The notes below the pieces were generated by a model that saw only the letters and a list, made by a program, of their open reading frames with translations, was not told where the DNA came from and ran no database searches. From Arthrobacter sp. ISL-65 (GTDB lineage: Bacteria; Actinomycetota; Actinomycetes; Actinomycetales; Micrococcaceae): a DNA stretch of 64,000 bases. Position numbers and translations under genes: made by a program. Below, piece after piece: positions 1-8,106 of this stretch (its first letter is position 1; each line of letters opens with the position of its first letter). The stretch spans positions 1 to 64,000 of the forward strand of contig NZ_JAGGPN010000005.1 of assembly GCF_018613795.1 (NCBI RefSeq), in the 5' to 3' direction.

Positions 1-669
1 CCGGCGCGGGAGGCGATGATCGCGGCGGTGAGGGCGGCGGCGGTTTCTTCGTGTGCCGGTGGCATGGGCCGTCCGGCGAGTCCGGTGCGGGGGAGGGTGG
101 CGCCGGCGAGGGCGAGGCGGCGGCGGGCTTCGGTGGAGCTGATCCGGAGACGGTAGCCGCAGCTGGTTCGGGTTCGGTGCCCCAGCCGGTGGTCCAGCCG
201 GCCGCGCGGCTGGCGGTCTCGGCGGCGCTGATGGCCTCGGTCCGCGTCCGGTCCACCGCGTCGGCGGCCTGGAGCTGGAGGTATTCGACGCGGCGGGAGA
301 GTTCCTCGGTGAGCTCTGCGAAATCGGCCGCCTGGAGGAAGTTGGCTCCGGCCAGCTCGTCCGGTGCCGCGGTGGTCGCCGTGTCCAGCAGCGCCAGGGC
401 CGCCTTCAAGTCAGGAGTCACCGGCGCTGGCGACCCCAGCTCAGTAGTTGCCACATCGGCAGCACCGCGGTTGGCGGCCGCGAAGCCGGCGGCAGCACCG
501 CCGTCGGACGTTCCGCCTAATTGGGCGTCAGAAAGTATCGGGTTGCCAGAAAGCGAACCGGCCGAGGGAACACTGCGAAGCCCGCGGCCGGGCAGCAGAG
601 CAGCCGCGCTGAAGCCGAGACGTCAGTCCCGACTGCGGTATCCGTTCGATGCTCTCCAATGGCTTCCAT
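1..669 (-). pseudogene. DUF222 / HNH endonuclease family gene, 5' part, frameshifted; runs off the left edge
   Basis: The reverse strand carries DUF222-type sequence in three reading-frame pieces. From the ATG at 669 it reads MEAIGEHRTDTAV. The continuation, LGFSAAALLPGRG through TPDLKAALALLD, ELTEELSRRVEYLQLQ and DRTRTEAISAAE, is in another frame with a TGA just upstream. After WTTGWGTE the family continues in a third frame as LRISSTEARRR, LALAGATLPRTG and AHEETAAALTAAIIASR up to base 1. Sequence expected between WTTGWG and LRIS is also missing. At least two frame changes therefore separate recognisable pieces. DUF222 proteins are abundant in Arthrobacter and usually end in an HNH nuclease domain, which would lie outside this window. 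Sequencing error is an alternative for the first shift, but not for the missing segment. Confidence 0.62.
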
Positions 670-681
670 AGGAAAACTATC

Positions 682-900
682 TCAACGGGCTCTGACATTT
701 TTAGCCGTGACCCGGGGCGCCTGCGCTACTAAGCAGGCGGCAGCACCGCCGTCGGACGAAGATGTGTCTGCAACGGCGGCGCCCGATTCGGCAAAAGCCG
801 GTCGCCCGGAAGCGGGGACGCTACGCAGCAGGGCAGCACGCAGGCCGGGCACTGCTGCCCGGCCTGGCGTACCGTCCGCGTCTTCCCTGATGGCTTCCAT
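682..900 (-). pseudogene. Duplicated 5' fragment of a DUF222-type gene
   Basis: This 72-codon reading frame starts MEAIREDADGT and contains LRAALLRSVPASG and SSSDGGAAA. These correspond to MEAIGEHRTD, SAAALLPG..LRSVPSAG and TSDGGAAAG of the neighbouring remnant downstream on the same strand. The upstream DNA is duplicated too: 660-703 and 891-934 align without gaps, 231 bp apart. The frame ends inside the upstream element of the next copy. It is best read as a leftover first exon-like piece from a tandem duplication or a recombination between family members, not a working gene. Expression as a small protein cannot be excluded. Confidence 0.5.
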
Positions 901-910
901 GGGAAAACAT

Positions 911-928
911 TGTCAGAGGGCTCTGACA
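911..928. promoter_or_regulatory. Perfect inverted repeat upstream of the DUF222 fragment
   Basis: TGTCAGAG-GG-CTCTGACA is an 8-bp perfect inverted repeat with a 2-base centre, lying 11 bases upstream of the ATG at 900 (reverse strand). The other copy of the 5' region has a degraded version at 680-697, where only the CTCTGACA half is intact. The position fits an operator or a hairpin at the start of the transcript. The factor that would bind it is unknown. Confidence 0.45.
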
Positions 929-984
929 TTTCTAGTTTTTACCCACACCGCCCAGGATGCAGGCTCAAGCAGCCAACCCTGAAG

Positions 985-1467
985 CTACCGCTTGTCCGGA
1001 TTTACATTCGTGGCAGCCCCGCCGGGAGTCGCCCCACCCTCGTCGGACCAGTCCTGACCCGTGCTGTCGTTGAGTGCCGGATCGGTTTCAACATCGGAGG
1101 TTCCGAGGTTTACCGTCTCCGGATGCGTGCTGTGGGCGGGCACGTGCCCGCTGTCTGCCGATGTACCGGCTGCAGACGCAGTGCCGGTAGAAGCGGTACC
1201 AGCGTCACCCGACTTCGATGCATCGCGGTGCATGGCCGAGCCGAGCACGGTTCCTGCCCGGCGCGCGGCTACCGCTAGTTGGTCACCAACCTCAGGGGCC
1301 TTGTCCTTGACGGCTTCGGTTGCTGCCGTGACCTTGTCCTGGACCGGCTTGCTGTCCCAGATGCCTGCAGCGCGTGCTTTGAGCTTGTCGTACGCTGCCC
1401 GGCCGGACCTGGATCCGAGCACATAGCCTGCAGCGATTCCGGCGCCGAAGAGAAGTTTAGATTTCAT
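985..1467 (-). CDS. YtxH-like stress-associated membrane protein
   Basis: The 160-residue protein begins MKSKLLFGAGIAAGYVLGSR. This single short hydrophobic segment followed by a basic GRAAYDKLKARA stretch is typical of YtxH-type or general-stress membrane proteins. Residues 40-75 form an amphipathic, probably coiled helix (VQDKVTAATEAVKDKAPEV). The last 70 residues are low-complexity, rich in Ala, Ser, Thr and Gly, and likely disordered. A GGAGATCATC ribosome site precedes the ATG. It lies next to another small stress-type membrane gene on the same strand. Its biochemical role is unknown. Confidence 0.6.
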   Translation of the reverse strand: MKSKLLFGAGIAAGYVLGSRSGRAAYDKLKARAAGIWDSKPVQDKVTAATEAVKDKAPEVGDQLAVAARRAGTVLGSAMHRDASKSGDAGTASTGTASAAGTSADSGHVPAHSTHPETVNLGTSDVETDPALNDSTGQDWSDEGGATPGGAATNVNPDKR

Positions 1468-1533
1468 GATGATCTCCTACTCTTGAGGGGGATCTGTACG
1501 ATTTGGTTCGGCCCCGTAGGGCCTGGGGTAGGA

Positions 1534-1565
1534 AACCGGCCCCGGGAGGATTCCCGGAGCCGGTT
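1534..1565 (-). terminator. Hairpin downstream of the GlsB-type gene
   Basis: AACCGGC and GCCGGTT enclose an inner CCCGGGA / TCCCGG pair, giving a strong hairpin 15 bases past the stop codon of the gene at 1580-1843. There is no clear T tract. Confidence 0.5.
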
Positions 1566-1579
1566 CCGGCTTGCCCTGT

Positions 1580-1843
1580 CTAGTGGGCCGAGCGCTTGGT
1601 AATCATGCCGTAAACCAGCAGCACGATAAGTGCGCCTCCGATCGCCAGCAGCCAGGTGGACAGCGAGAAGAACTCGTTGATACCGACATTAAAGAGCGCG
1701 CTGCCGATGAAGCCGCCGAGAATTGCGCCAACCACACCAAGCAGAAGCGTGATGAAAATGCCGCCGCCCTGCCGGCCGGGGAGGATGGCCTTAGCAATGG
1801 CTCCAGCAATGAGGCCAAGAATCAGAAATGCGAAAAAACCCAT
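1580..1843 (-). CDS. GlsB/YeaQ/YmgE family small membrane protein
   Basis: The 87-residue protein is almost wholly membrane-embedded. It has three hydrophobic segments (about 3-20, 28-50 and 62-80) with the family's Gly-rich pattern GLIAGAIAKAILPGRQGGG and LGVVGAILGGFIGSALF. YeaQ/YmgE (transglycosylase-associated) proteins are small inner-membrane proteins linked to stress responses; their mechanism is unknown. A GAAGGAACG ribosome site precedes the ATG. Two elements lie upstream: a 7-bp perfect stem TACCCGG/CCGGGTA at 1875-1892, and a 22-bp palindrome at 1911-1932 that recurs near 56.9 kb. Stress control is therefore likely. Confidence 0.85.
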   Translation of the reverse strand: MGFFAFLILGLIAGAIAKAILPGRQGGGIFITLLLGVVGAILGGFIGSALFNVGINEFFSLSTWLLAIGGALIVLLVYGMITKRSAH

Positions 1844-1910
1844 CTTTTATCGTTCCTTCTTCATCTAGAGGAGTTACCCGGATTGCCGGGTACGCTTCGT
1901 CCTTCTGCTC

Positions 1911-1932
1911 AATACTAATCATGCTTACTATT
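1911..1932. promoter_or_regulatory. 22-bp palindromic element, copy A
   Basis: The element has core CTAATCATGCTTACTA and pairs 9 of 11 positions of one arm with the other. Its sequence matches the reverse complement of the element at 56892-56913 at 21 of 22 bases. It lies 68 bases upstream of the GlsB-type start codon. It is AT-rich in a GC-rich region, as expected for an operator or promoter. Confidence 0.7.
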
Positions 1933-1990
1933 TATTTTCCAGTCGCTATCCGGTGAGGGGCTACCGGCAGCGCACGCCGGGGGCCGGGCG

Positions 1991-2821
1991 CTAGTGGCCC
2001 TGGACGTCTGAATTCACCCCCGCCTCGGGGCCTTCATCGAGGGTGCTAATGGCATTCAGGTCCTCTTCATCCAGAGCGAAGTCGAAGACCTCGATGTTCT
2101 CCTTCATCCGCTGGGGATCGGAGGACTTGGGGATGGCCACCAACCCCTGCTGTACGTGCCAGCGCAACACCACCTGGCTCACCGTTTTGCCGTGTTTGCC
2201 GGCGATTCGTGTCAGGACGGGCGCGGACAGCAGCCCCGAACCCGCACCTAGCGGGCTGTACGATTCTGTGGCGATCCCGTGCCGCTCGTTGTAGGCGCAG
2301 TCCGCGGAGCGGGTTACCGAGGGGTTGAGTTGGATCTGGTTGACGGCCGGCACCACGTCGGTCTCCCACATGAGCTTTTCCAGATGAGCGGGTCTGAAGT
2401 TCGATACGCCGATCGATCGGACTTTCCCTTCGCCCTGCAGCCGTTCAAAGGTCTTCCAAGTGGAGATGAATTCTCCGCGGCGGGGGAGCGGCCAGTGGAT
2501 CAGCAGCAAGTCCACATAGTCCAGGTTGAGCCGCTTCAGCGAGCCCTCAAGGCCTGCCGCAGCCAGATCCGCGCCCTGGAATTCGCCGTCCAGTTTGGTG
2601 GTGACGAAGAACTCCGTCCGGTCCAGGCCGCTGGCACGAATGCCGGATCCGACGCCGGCCTCGTTCCCGTATCGCACGGCGGTATCGATATGCCGATACC
2701 CGGCTTCCGCAGCCCGTACGACGGCGTCACTCACCTCCCGGTCGTTCAGCGGCCAGGTGCCAAGGCCGATCTGAGGGATCCGGTTGCCGTCATTCAGCTC
2801 GATGACTGGTGCTTGTGCCAT
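1991..2821 (-). CDS. Aldo/keto reductase
   Basis: The 276-residue enzyme is a standard AKR barrel of the 2,5-diketo-D-gluconate reductase-like group. It should reduce carbonyl substrates with NADPH in the cytoplasm. All four catalytic residues are visible: Asp46 (GYRHIDTA), Tyr51 (RYGNE), Lys76 (TTKL) and His109 (LIHWP). The signature GVSNF and the C-terminal cofactor motif IPKSSDPQRMKEN are present. The physiological substrate cannot be read from sequence. It is transcribed divergently from the phosphatidyltransferase gene, and no operon partner is evident. Confidence 0.93.
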   Translation of the reverse strand: MAQAPVIELNDGNRIPQIGLGTWPLNDREVSDAVVRAAEAGYRHIDTAVRYGNEAGVGSGIRASGLDRTEFFVTTKLDGEFQGADLAAAGLEGSLKRLNLDYVDLLLIHWPLPRRGEFISTWKTFERLQGEGKVRSIGVSNFRPAHLEKLMWETDVVPAVNQIQLNPSVTRSADCAYNERHGIATESYSPLGAGSGLLSAPVLTRIAGKHGKTVSQVVLRWHVQQGLVAIPKSSDPQRMKENIEVFDFALDEEDLNAISTLDEGPEAGVNSDVQGH

Positions 2822-2910
2822 GCGGAAGAGTCTTTCCTATCGGGGGCAGTTTGCCCAGACCCCGGTTGCTGCCTTGCGGGTCCGTTCTTGCTATCTTCCG
2901 AGGTCAGCGC

Positions 2911-3705
2911 ATGGATGCTCATGGACTTCCTGTTGTTACGATGAGCGCAGGGAGGCATATGCAGGTCTTGCTCGGTAGGCGCGCTCTGGTGGACGTAGCC
3001 GTTGCCATAGCTGGTTTCCTCGTGTCCGGGAGTTGGATCCTGACCGCGGCAGGTGCTGAAGCAACGTACTTCCTTTCCGCTATAGGTGCCGGACTGGCGG
3101 TGGTGGGAAATGCCGCGGCTTCCGTCCTCCTCCGCAAGCCCCGGCTGACCACGGCCGCGGACCGCGTTACCCTGATTCGCGCTGTGTTAATTTCGTGCTG
3201 CGCGGCGATAACGGTTCCAGCGTTGTTCGGCGGAACCGGGTCCGGCGTGCCGATGGTCGTGCTGGGTGCGGCGGCTTTCCTTCTTGACGCGGTGGACGGG
3301 GCCGTTGCGCGGCGTTTTGCCTGCGGGAGCCCGGCGGGAGGTCGGCTGGATGTCCAGACCGATGCCGCGCTGGTCCTCGTGCTGTCGTGCGCGGCTGTAC
3401 CCATCGTCGGTCCCTGGGTCCTGGCCATCGGACTCATGTGGTACGCCTTCGTCGCCGCCGGATGGTTCCGGCGTGAACTTAAGCGAACGCTGCCTGTTAA
3501 GAGGCTGCGCAAGGTTATAGGTGCGTACCAGCCCTTCGCCTTGCTGCTGGCACTCACGCCGGGGGTGCCCGGCGGAATCAGCACCGCTGCCGTTGTTCTG
3601 GCGCTTGTGGCGCTGGTGACTTCGTTTGGCCGGGACGTCGTCGAACTGGAGCAAGGCCACCGGAAGTGGACGGGCCGGCACTCCAGCACCGAATTGGTGA
3701 ACTGA
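2911..3705 (+). CDS. CDP-alcohol phosphatidyltransferase family protein
   Basis: The 264-residue integral membrane protein carries the complete CDP-alcohol transferase signature DG-x2-AR-x8-G-x3-D-x3-D, in DGAVARRF followed by GGRLDVQTD. About six hydrophobic helices surround it. Such enzymes displace CMP from CDP-diacylglycerol or another CDP-alcohol to make phospholipids; which alcohol is used here is unknown. The ATG at 2911 is chosen because GAGG sits 7 bases upstream. A later ATG at 2959 has GGAGG only 3 bases away and remains possible. The C-terminal 25 residues are polar. Confidence 0.85.
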   Translation: MDAHGLPVVTMSAGRHMQVLLGRRALVDVAVAIAGFLVSGSWILTAAGAEATYFLSAIGAGLAVVGNAAASVLLRKPRLTTAADRVTLIRAVLISCCAAITVPALFGGTGSGVPMVVLGAAAFLLDAVDGAVARRFACGSPAGGRLDVQTDAALVLVLSCAAVPIVGPWVLAIGLMWYAFVAAGWFRRELKRTLPVKRLRKVIGAYQPFALLLALTPGVPGGISTAAVVLALVALVTSFGRDVVELEQGHRKWTGRHSSTELVN

Positions 3706-3842
3706 CGGTGACGGCTGAACGGATCTTCCGACACTTCTCGCAGGGCTTGGTGCTCTGGACTAACCACGGCCCCGCTGGTAATCCTTGGAGTGGCCCGGCA
3801 GGAGAAAAATCCTTGCCCTTCCAACAGCTAAGGATCCAGACC

Positions 3843-4052
3843 ATGAGCGAAACGCCCGCCGATCCGGAGCGGAGCCCGACCGACCAGCACGAGGGTGGTT
3901 CGCCAGAGGGCTTCCCCTTCGACCCCAACCAGGACCCGCCCCGGGAGGAACCCGCAGTTCCTCACCAGGACAACCCCGGACCGCCCACCGGCCCGGACGG
4001 CGAACCTGACGAGCCCGCGCTGGAGGATCCCCAACGGCCGCCCACTCGGTAG
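3843..4052 (+). CDS. Small Pro/Glu/Asp-rich protein, unknown function
   Basis: The 69-residue product (MSETPADPERSP...) is rich in Pro, Glu, Asp and Gly and has no hydrophobic segment, so it is probably disordered. AAGGA lies 8 bases before the ATG. An upstream in-frame extension to 3666 would overlap the preceding gene and has no ribosome site. It resembles the acidic disordered proteins common in Arthrobacter, such as the one at 56545-56832, but only in composition. Confidence 0.45.
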   Translation: MSETPADPERSPTDQHEGGSPEGFPFDPNQDPPREEPAVPHQDNPGPPTGPDGEPDEPALEDPQRPPTR

Positions 4053-4217
4053 CACCTGCTGAACCGCACGCCCAGCTCGCTCCGCGGGCGGGTCTGTGCT
4101 GATGCCCAGCCGGAGCTCTGGATTTTATTCATTCGCCCATTGGGGCCGTGTGGCGCGTTTCATAGCCTTGGAGGAGGAACTTCTACCAGCCCTCCGACCC
4201 AAGGATGACATTCAACG

Positions 4218-4409
4218 ATGAAACGCATCGCACTGCTTCGGGAACGCCAGACACCCTCCGCTGCGACCGGAACCCACTGCCCGGCGTCGGGAATGTGGGT
4301 CCCTGCCGACGCGCCGGACGAGGCGCACGCCTTCTTTGAAGGACAGGTATTTCCCGCGTTCCACGGGATTCCCACTGTGTGGCGCCGGAGAGCTGCCGGC
4401 CAGGATTAA
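4218..4409 (+). CDS. Small protein with CPASGMW motif, unknown function
   Basis: The 63-residue product contains THCPASGMWVPAD, then GQVFPAFHGIPTVWRRR. A Cys-Pro-x-Ser-Gly-x-Trp motif followed by a Phe-Pro...Pro-x-x-Trp tail resembles short bacterial proteins that recur as immunity-like or stress peptides, but I cannot name the family. AAGGATG lies about 12 bases before the ATG. A perfect hairpin follows its stop codon at once. Confidence 0.5.
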   Translation: MKRIALLRERQTPSAATGTHCPASGMWVPADAPDEAHAFFEGQVFPAFHGIPTVWRRRAAGQD

Positions 4410-4416
4410 GCAAGTT

Positions 4417-4451
4417 ATGCGGCGCCGGCTGAACCTCAGCCGGCGCCGCAT
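4417..4451. terminator. Bidirectional hairpin between convergent genes
   Basis: ATGCGGCGCCGGCTGA pairs perfectly with TCAGCCGGCGCCGCAT across a 3-base ACC spacer. The 16-bp stem starts 8 bases after the stop of the 63-residue gene and lies 43 bases past the stop of the dodecin gene on the other strand. There is no T run, so factor-independent termination is likely but unproven. Confidence 0.75.
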
Positions 4452-4493
4452 TACTGGTTCCGCTACCGCCCGGTCAGACCCGGTATGGCTCAG

Positions 4494-4706
4494 TCAGTCC
4501 CGCTCGAGTCGGAACCCGAGCTTGAGGGTGACCTGCCAGTCCGCCACCTGGCCGTTCTCGAGGTGGCCGCGGACCTCCTTGACTTCGAACCAGTCCAGGT
4601 TGCGCAGCGTCTTCGCCGCGTCAGAAATGCCGTTGCGGACGGCCGCGTCGACGCCTTCGGTCGAGGTTCCGACAATTTCAGAAATGCTGTAGGTGTTATT
4701 AGACAA
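4494..4706 (-). CDS. Dodecin family flavin-binding protein
   Basis: The 70-residue protein matches dodecin in length and in its key segments: an N-terminal beta strand (TYSISEIVGTS), a helix with SDAAKTLRNLDWFEVKEVRG, and a C-terminal strand WQVTLKLGFRLER. The Trp in NLDWFEV is the residue that stacks on flavin or CoA ligands in the family. Dodecins assemble as dodecamers that store or buffer flavins. The gene is downstream of the GntR regulator on the same strand, 75 bases after its stop, but co-transcription is uncertain. Confidence 0.9.
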   Translation of the reverse strand: MSNNTYSISEIVGTSTEGVDAAVRNGISDAAKTLRNLDWFEVKEVRGHLENGQVADWQVTLKLGFRLERD

Positions 4707-4781
4707 CTTCGCTCCTCGTGATCGCCATCGATACCCGGCTGCGGGCCGTTCCTGCAGAGTATCGGACGCGGCGCCCGGGGA

Positions 4782-5483
4782 CTAGGTTTCCAGCACGTAG
4801 CTTCTGAGGTCGCTGAGGGTTTGCAGCATGTGGGCGTCCATGGCATTGCGTGCCTGCTGTGGATCGCGGGCAGCCAAGGCCTCGTAGATGTTCTGGTGGT
4901 GCCCGATCGCATGCTCCTGGATATCCGGCACCTTCGAGGTTTCGGTCCGTCCCTGTTCGAGAACGCGGTGCAGCGGTTCAAAGAGGACGGCCACAAAGAC
5001 GTTCTCAGACGCCTGCAGTATCTGGTCATGGAAAGCCAAGTCGGCGGCAACAAAGCTTGCCACATCATTGCCCTGGTGAGCCTTCCGCATGTCCGCCACG
5101 CAGTCCCGAAGGCCTTCAAGCTCGGCATCGGTAATGCGTTGTGCCGCCAGCTCGCAGGCACCCGTTTCCAGCATCCGCCGCAACTCGATCAGCTGGACCG
5201 CGGCGGCCGGGCCGTTCTGCCCCTCGGAGGCGGCCCGCAGCACTGCCTCGAGTGACGACCAGCGGTTGAGCGGGTTCACGAACGTGCCGCGGCCTCGTTC
5301 CACACTAAGAATGCGCTGCGCCTCGAGGGTCTTCATCGCCTCCCGCACTGTCATGCGGCTGACGTCGTGCCGTGCGCTGAGTTCCAGTTCTCCCGGCACG
5401 CTGCTGCCGGGCGGAAACTCACCGGAAATAATGCGGTCAAGGAGTTCGTCGGCGACGACGCCCACCAATGATTTGCGTGCCAT
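4782..5483 (-). CDS. FadR/GntR family transcriptional regulator
   Basis: The 233-residue protein has an N-terminal winged helix (residues about 10-75: GELELSARHDVSRMTVREAMKT, then VERGRGTFVNP) and an all-helical FCD effector domain. The FCD domain includes metal-ligand-like histidines in LAFHDQILQ, IGHHQNIYEAL and MDAHM. FadR-subfamily regulators usually repress a neighbouring catabolic operon and are released by a carboxylate or sugar-acid ligand. It is transcribed away from the kinase-dehydrogenase-aldolase operon, and the 158-base gap contains a perfect palindrome matching the family's GTC-x-GAC core. Confidence 0.92.
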   Translation of the reverse strand: MARKSLVGVVADELLDRIISGEFPPGSSVPGELELSARHDVSRMTVREAMKTLEAQRILSVERGRGTFVNPLNRWSSLEAVLRAASEGQNGPAAAVQLIELRRMLETGACELAAQRITDAELEGLRDCVADMRKAHQGNDVASFVAADLAFHDQILQASENVFVAVLFEPLHRVLEQGRTETSKVPDIQEHAIGHHQNIYEALAARDPQQARNAMDAHMLQTLSDLRSYVLET

Positions 5484-5581
5484 TTGTTCCGTTCAGCGTG
5501 TGCGGCCTTTACGGCCTGAGATGTCTGCACAAAGTGTACTTGCGCACGTGCTGTGCGTTATGCCACACTAGCATCAAACGA

Positions 5582-5598
5582 CAGATGTCTGACATCTG
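5582..5598. promoter_or_regulatory. Operator of the FadR-type regulator
   Basis: CAGATGTC-T-GACATCTG is a perfect 17-base palindrome 43 bases before the GTG of the kinase gene. Its core TGTC-T-GACA matches the GT..AC spacing known for FadR-subfamily operators. A half-site like AGATGTCTG recurs at 5519-5527, close to the regulator's own start, which suggests autoregulation. Confidence 0.75.
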
Positions 5599-5641
5599 AC
5601 AAAGCCATCCGCAAGACAGTTTCGACACAACGGAGTGCACA

Positions 5642-7117
5642 GTGCCCCTAGAATCCGACGTTCTGGCCGCCTTTCCCGCCGAGCTCCAGATCCCTGCCCG
5701 GCAGGTGGCCGACGCTGTTGCGGCCACGGCTGCCACGTCCCCGCGCGTCCTCGTGGTGCTCGACGACGATCCCACCGGCACGCAGTCAGTGGCGGATCTT
5801 CCTGTGCTCACCCGCTGGGAAGTCGAGGACTTCCAGTGGGCTCTCCATCAGGGTAAGCCCGCCGTGTACGTGCTGACGAACACCCGCAGCCTCGACCCGG
5901 CAGAAGCGGCTGAACGCAATGAAGAGGTGGTGCGCAACGCCCTTGCCGCTGCCCGTAACAGCGAAGGAGAGGTCAAGCTCGGCTTTGTGAGCCGCAGCGA
6001 CTCGACCCTCCGCGGACACTTCCCCCTGGAACCGGACGTCATTGCCGCGACGGTGGCGGCGGAAAGTGGCGAGTCAACAGACGGCGTCGTGATGGTTCCG
6101 GCATTTCCCGACGCCGGCCGCATCACCATTGGCGGCGTGCACTACACGCGCGGCCCGGAGGCCGGCCAGCTGGTCCCCGTTGCCGAGACGGAATTCGCCA
6201 AGGACGCCACCTTCGGCTTCGCCAATTCCGAGATGGCCAAGTACGTGGAAGAGAAGTCGCAGGGCCGGTTTTCCGCAGACTCCGTGATTGTGCTGGACCT
6301 GAACATCATCCGCGCCGGTTCCGCCACCGGGCAGGCAGAGGTGTCGGCCAAGGCAATTGCTGACGCGATTGAGCCGGCCACGCAGTCCACGCCCATCGTG
6401 GTGGACATTGTCACGGAAAACGACATGCGCGCCCTGGCGCTGGGCCTGGAGGAGGCCGAGCGCCGCGGCAAGAAGCTGCTGTACCGGGTTGGCCCGCCGT
6501 TCATGCGTGCCCGGATCGGTCAGGACATCAGGCCTGAACTCAGCGGCGAGGAAGCGTACGCGGGCAACACCCCGTCCGAAGCCGGCGGCCTGATCGTCGT
6601 CGGCTCCCACGTGGGCGTGACCACCCGGCAGCTCAAGGTGCTCACCCACCGGCACAGCAGTGCACGCATTGTCGAGATCGACGTCGAAAAGCTCCTCGGT
6701 GAGGAGGCAGCCGCGTACCTCGACCAGACGGTGGACACCGTCGTGGAGGCGCTGCGCGGCGGCGACGTCATCGTCCACACGAGCCGCCTGCTCATCAAGA
6801 CCGATGACCCGGCCGAAAGCCTGCGGATCGCGCGCACCGTGTCCGCCGCCGTCGTCGCCGTAGTGAACCGGACGCTGAAAACCTTCCCGCCTCGGTTTGT
6901 CATCGCCAAGGGCGGTATCACGTCCTCGGATGTGGCGGCGCACGGGCTGGAGATCCGGCATGCGATCGTCCGCGGGCCTATGCTGCCGGGCATCGTGAGC
7001 TTGTGGGAGCCGGTCGACGGCCCGGCCAAGGGGATCCCGTACATCGTTTTTGCCGGCAATGTCGGTGATGACGAGTCGCTCGCCCAGGTCACCAGCAAGC
7101 TCAGCAACACGTTCTAG
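5642..7117 (+). CDS. Four-carbon acid sugar kinase family protein (OtnK/DtnK/LtnK type)
   Basis: The 491-residue protein has both domains of this family (formerly DUF1537). The N-terminal half holds VVLDDDPTGTQSVADLPVL (residues about 38-56), the sugar-acid binding signature. The C-terminal nucleotide-binding half ends with AKGGITSSDVA. Characterised members phosphorylate 3-oxo or 4-carbon acid sugars such as threonate and erythronate derivatives. It starts with GTG at 5642, just after ACGGAGTGCACA. It is first in an operon with a dehydrogenase and an aldolase, matching the oxidation, phosphorylation and cleavage order of tetronate catabolism. The exact substrate is unknown. Confidence 0.9.
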   Translation: MPLESDVLAAFPAELQIPARQVADAVAATAATSPRVLVVLDDDPTGTQSVADLPVLTRWEVEDFQWALHQGKPAVYVLTNTRSLDPAEAAERNEEVVRNALAAARNSEGEVKLGFVSRSDSTLRGHFPLEPDVIAATVAAESGESTDGVVMVPAFPDAGRITIGGVHYTRGPEAGQLVPVAETEFAKDATFGFANSEMAKYVEEKSQGRFSADSVIVLDLNIIRAGSATGQAEVSAKAIADAIEPATQSTPIVVDIVTENDMRALALGLEEAERRGKKLLYRVGPPFMRARIGQDIRPELSGEEAYAGNTPSEAGGLIVVGSHVGVTTRQLKVLTHRHSSARIVEIDVEKLLGEEAAAYLDQTVDTVVEALRGGDVIVHTSRLLIKTDDPAESLRIARTVSAAVVAVVNRTLKTFPPRFVIAKGGITSSDVAAHGLEIRHAIVRGPMLPGIVSLWEPVDGPAKGIPYIVFAGNVGDDESLAQVTSKLSNTF

Positions 7118-7197
7118 TCCCCGCGCACGCCCTAACCTCGCAACCTCGGCCGAGGCCCTCGCCGGCGTGGCCCAGCCAAATTTCATTGGAGAACACC

Positions 7198-8106
7198 ATG
7201 ACCTCGAATTACACAGTCACCGTCCTCGGACTGGGCGCCATGGGATTGCCCATGGCCACCCGCCTCGCCAGCCAGCTGACCGTCCACGGGTTCGACATCG
7301 CCGAACCGCGCCTGCGCCTCGCCGAGGAATCCGGCGTGAAGACCTTCGCTTCCGCCCGCGACGCCGCCCAGGACACTGACGCGCTGCTGCTCGCCGTGCG
7401 CAACAGCGAACAGCTCGACGAGGTCCTGTTCGGCGGGAACGGCGTGGCCTCGGTGCTGAAGCCGGGCGCCGTCGTCATCCTGACCAGCACCGTGGGCACG
7501 GAGGCCATCCCGTCCACCGTCGCCCGCCTGGCCGAGTTCGGCGTCGGGCTCGTGGACGCCCCGCTGTCCGGCGGCCCGAAGCGTGCAGGCGAAGGCGACC
7601 TGCTGATCGTCGTCGGAGCCGAACCTAAGGTACTGGAATCTGCTCGTCCGGTTCTGGAGCTGCTCGCCTCCACCCTGACGGTCGTCGGCGACAAGCCCGG
7701 TGACGGGCAGGCGCTGAAGACCGTCAACCAGCTGCTGTGCGGCATCCACATCGCAGCCGCAGCCGAGGCAATGGCATTGGCCGATGCCCTGGGCCTGGAC
7801 CAGGCAAAGACCCTGGCCGCCCTCGAGGTCGGCGCCGCGGGCTCCTTCATGCTGTCCAACCGCGGCCCGCGGATCCTGGAGGCCTACACCGAGGAAGGCG
7901 CCGAGGTGCTCAGCCGCCTGGACATCTTCATCAAGGACATGGGCATCGTGGGCAAGGCCACCCGCAGTGCGGGCCTGGCGACCCCCGTTGCCGCCGCCGC
8001 CGAGCAGCTGTACCTGCTGGGCCAGGCCCACGGGCTGGCCGCCGCGGACGACTCCGCCGTCATCAAGGTAGTTGCCCCCACCAAGCGGACTGCCGGGGAA
8101 GGCTGA
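7198..8106 (+). CDS. NAD-dependent 3-hydroxyacid dehydrogenase, LtnD/OtnD-like
   Basis: The 302-residue enzyme belongs to the beta-hydroxyacid dehydrogenase family. A Rossmann motif GLGAMGLPMATRL lies at residues 10-22. The substrate loop is DAPLSGGPKRAGEGDL, and the catalytic lysine region is ALKTVNQLL. LtnD-type members oxidise threonate or erythronate at C2 to give the substrate of the adjacent kinase. The ATG at 7198 follows TTGGAGAA; an upstream TTG in the same frame is less likely. It overlaps the aldolase start by one base (TGATG). Confidence 0.9.
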   Translation: MTSNYTVTVLGLGAMGLPMATRLASQLTVHGFDIAEPRLRLAEESGVKTFASARDAAQDTDALLLAVRNSEQLDEVLFGGNGVASVLKPGAVVILTSTVGTEAIPSTVARLAEFGVGLVDAPLSGGPKRAGEGDLLIVVGAEPKVLESARPVLELLASTLTVVGDKPGDGQALKTVNQLLCGIHIAAAAEAMALADALGLDQAKTLAALEVGAAGSFMLSNRGPRILEAYTEEGAEVLSRLDIFIKDMGIVGKATRSAGLATPVAAAAEQLYLLGQAHGLAAADDSAVIKVVAPTKRTAGEG

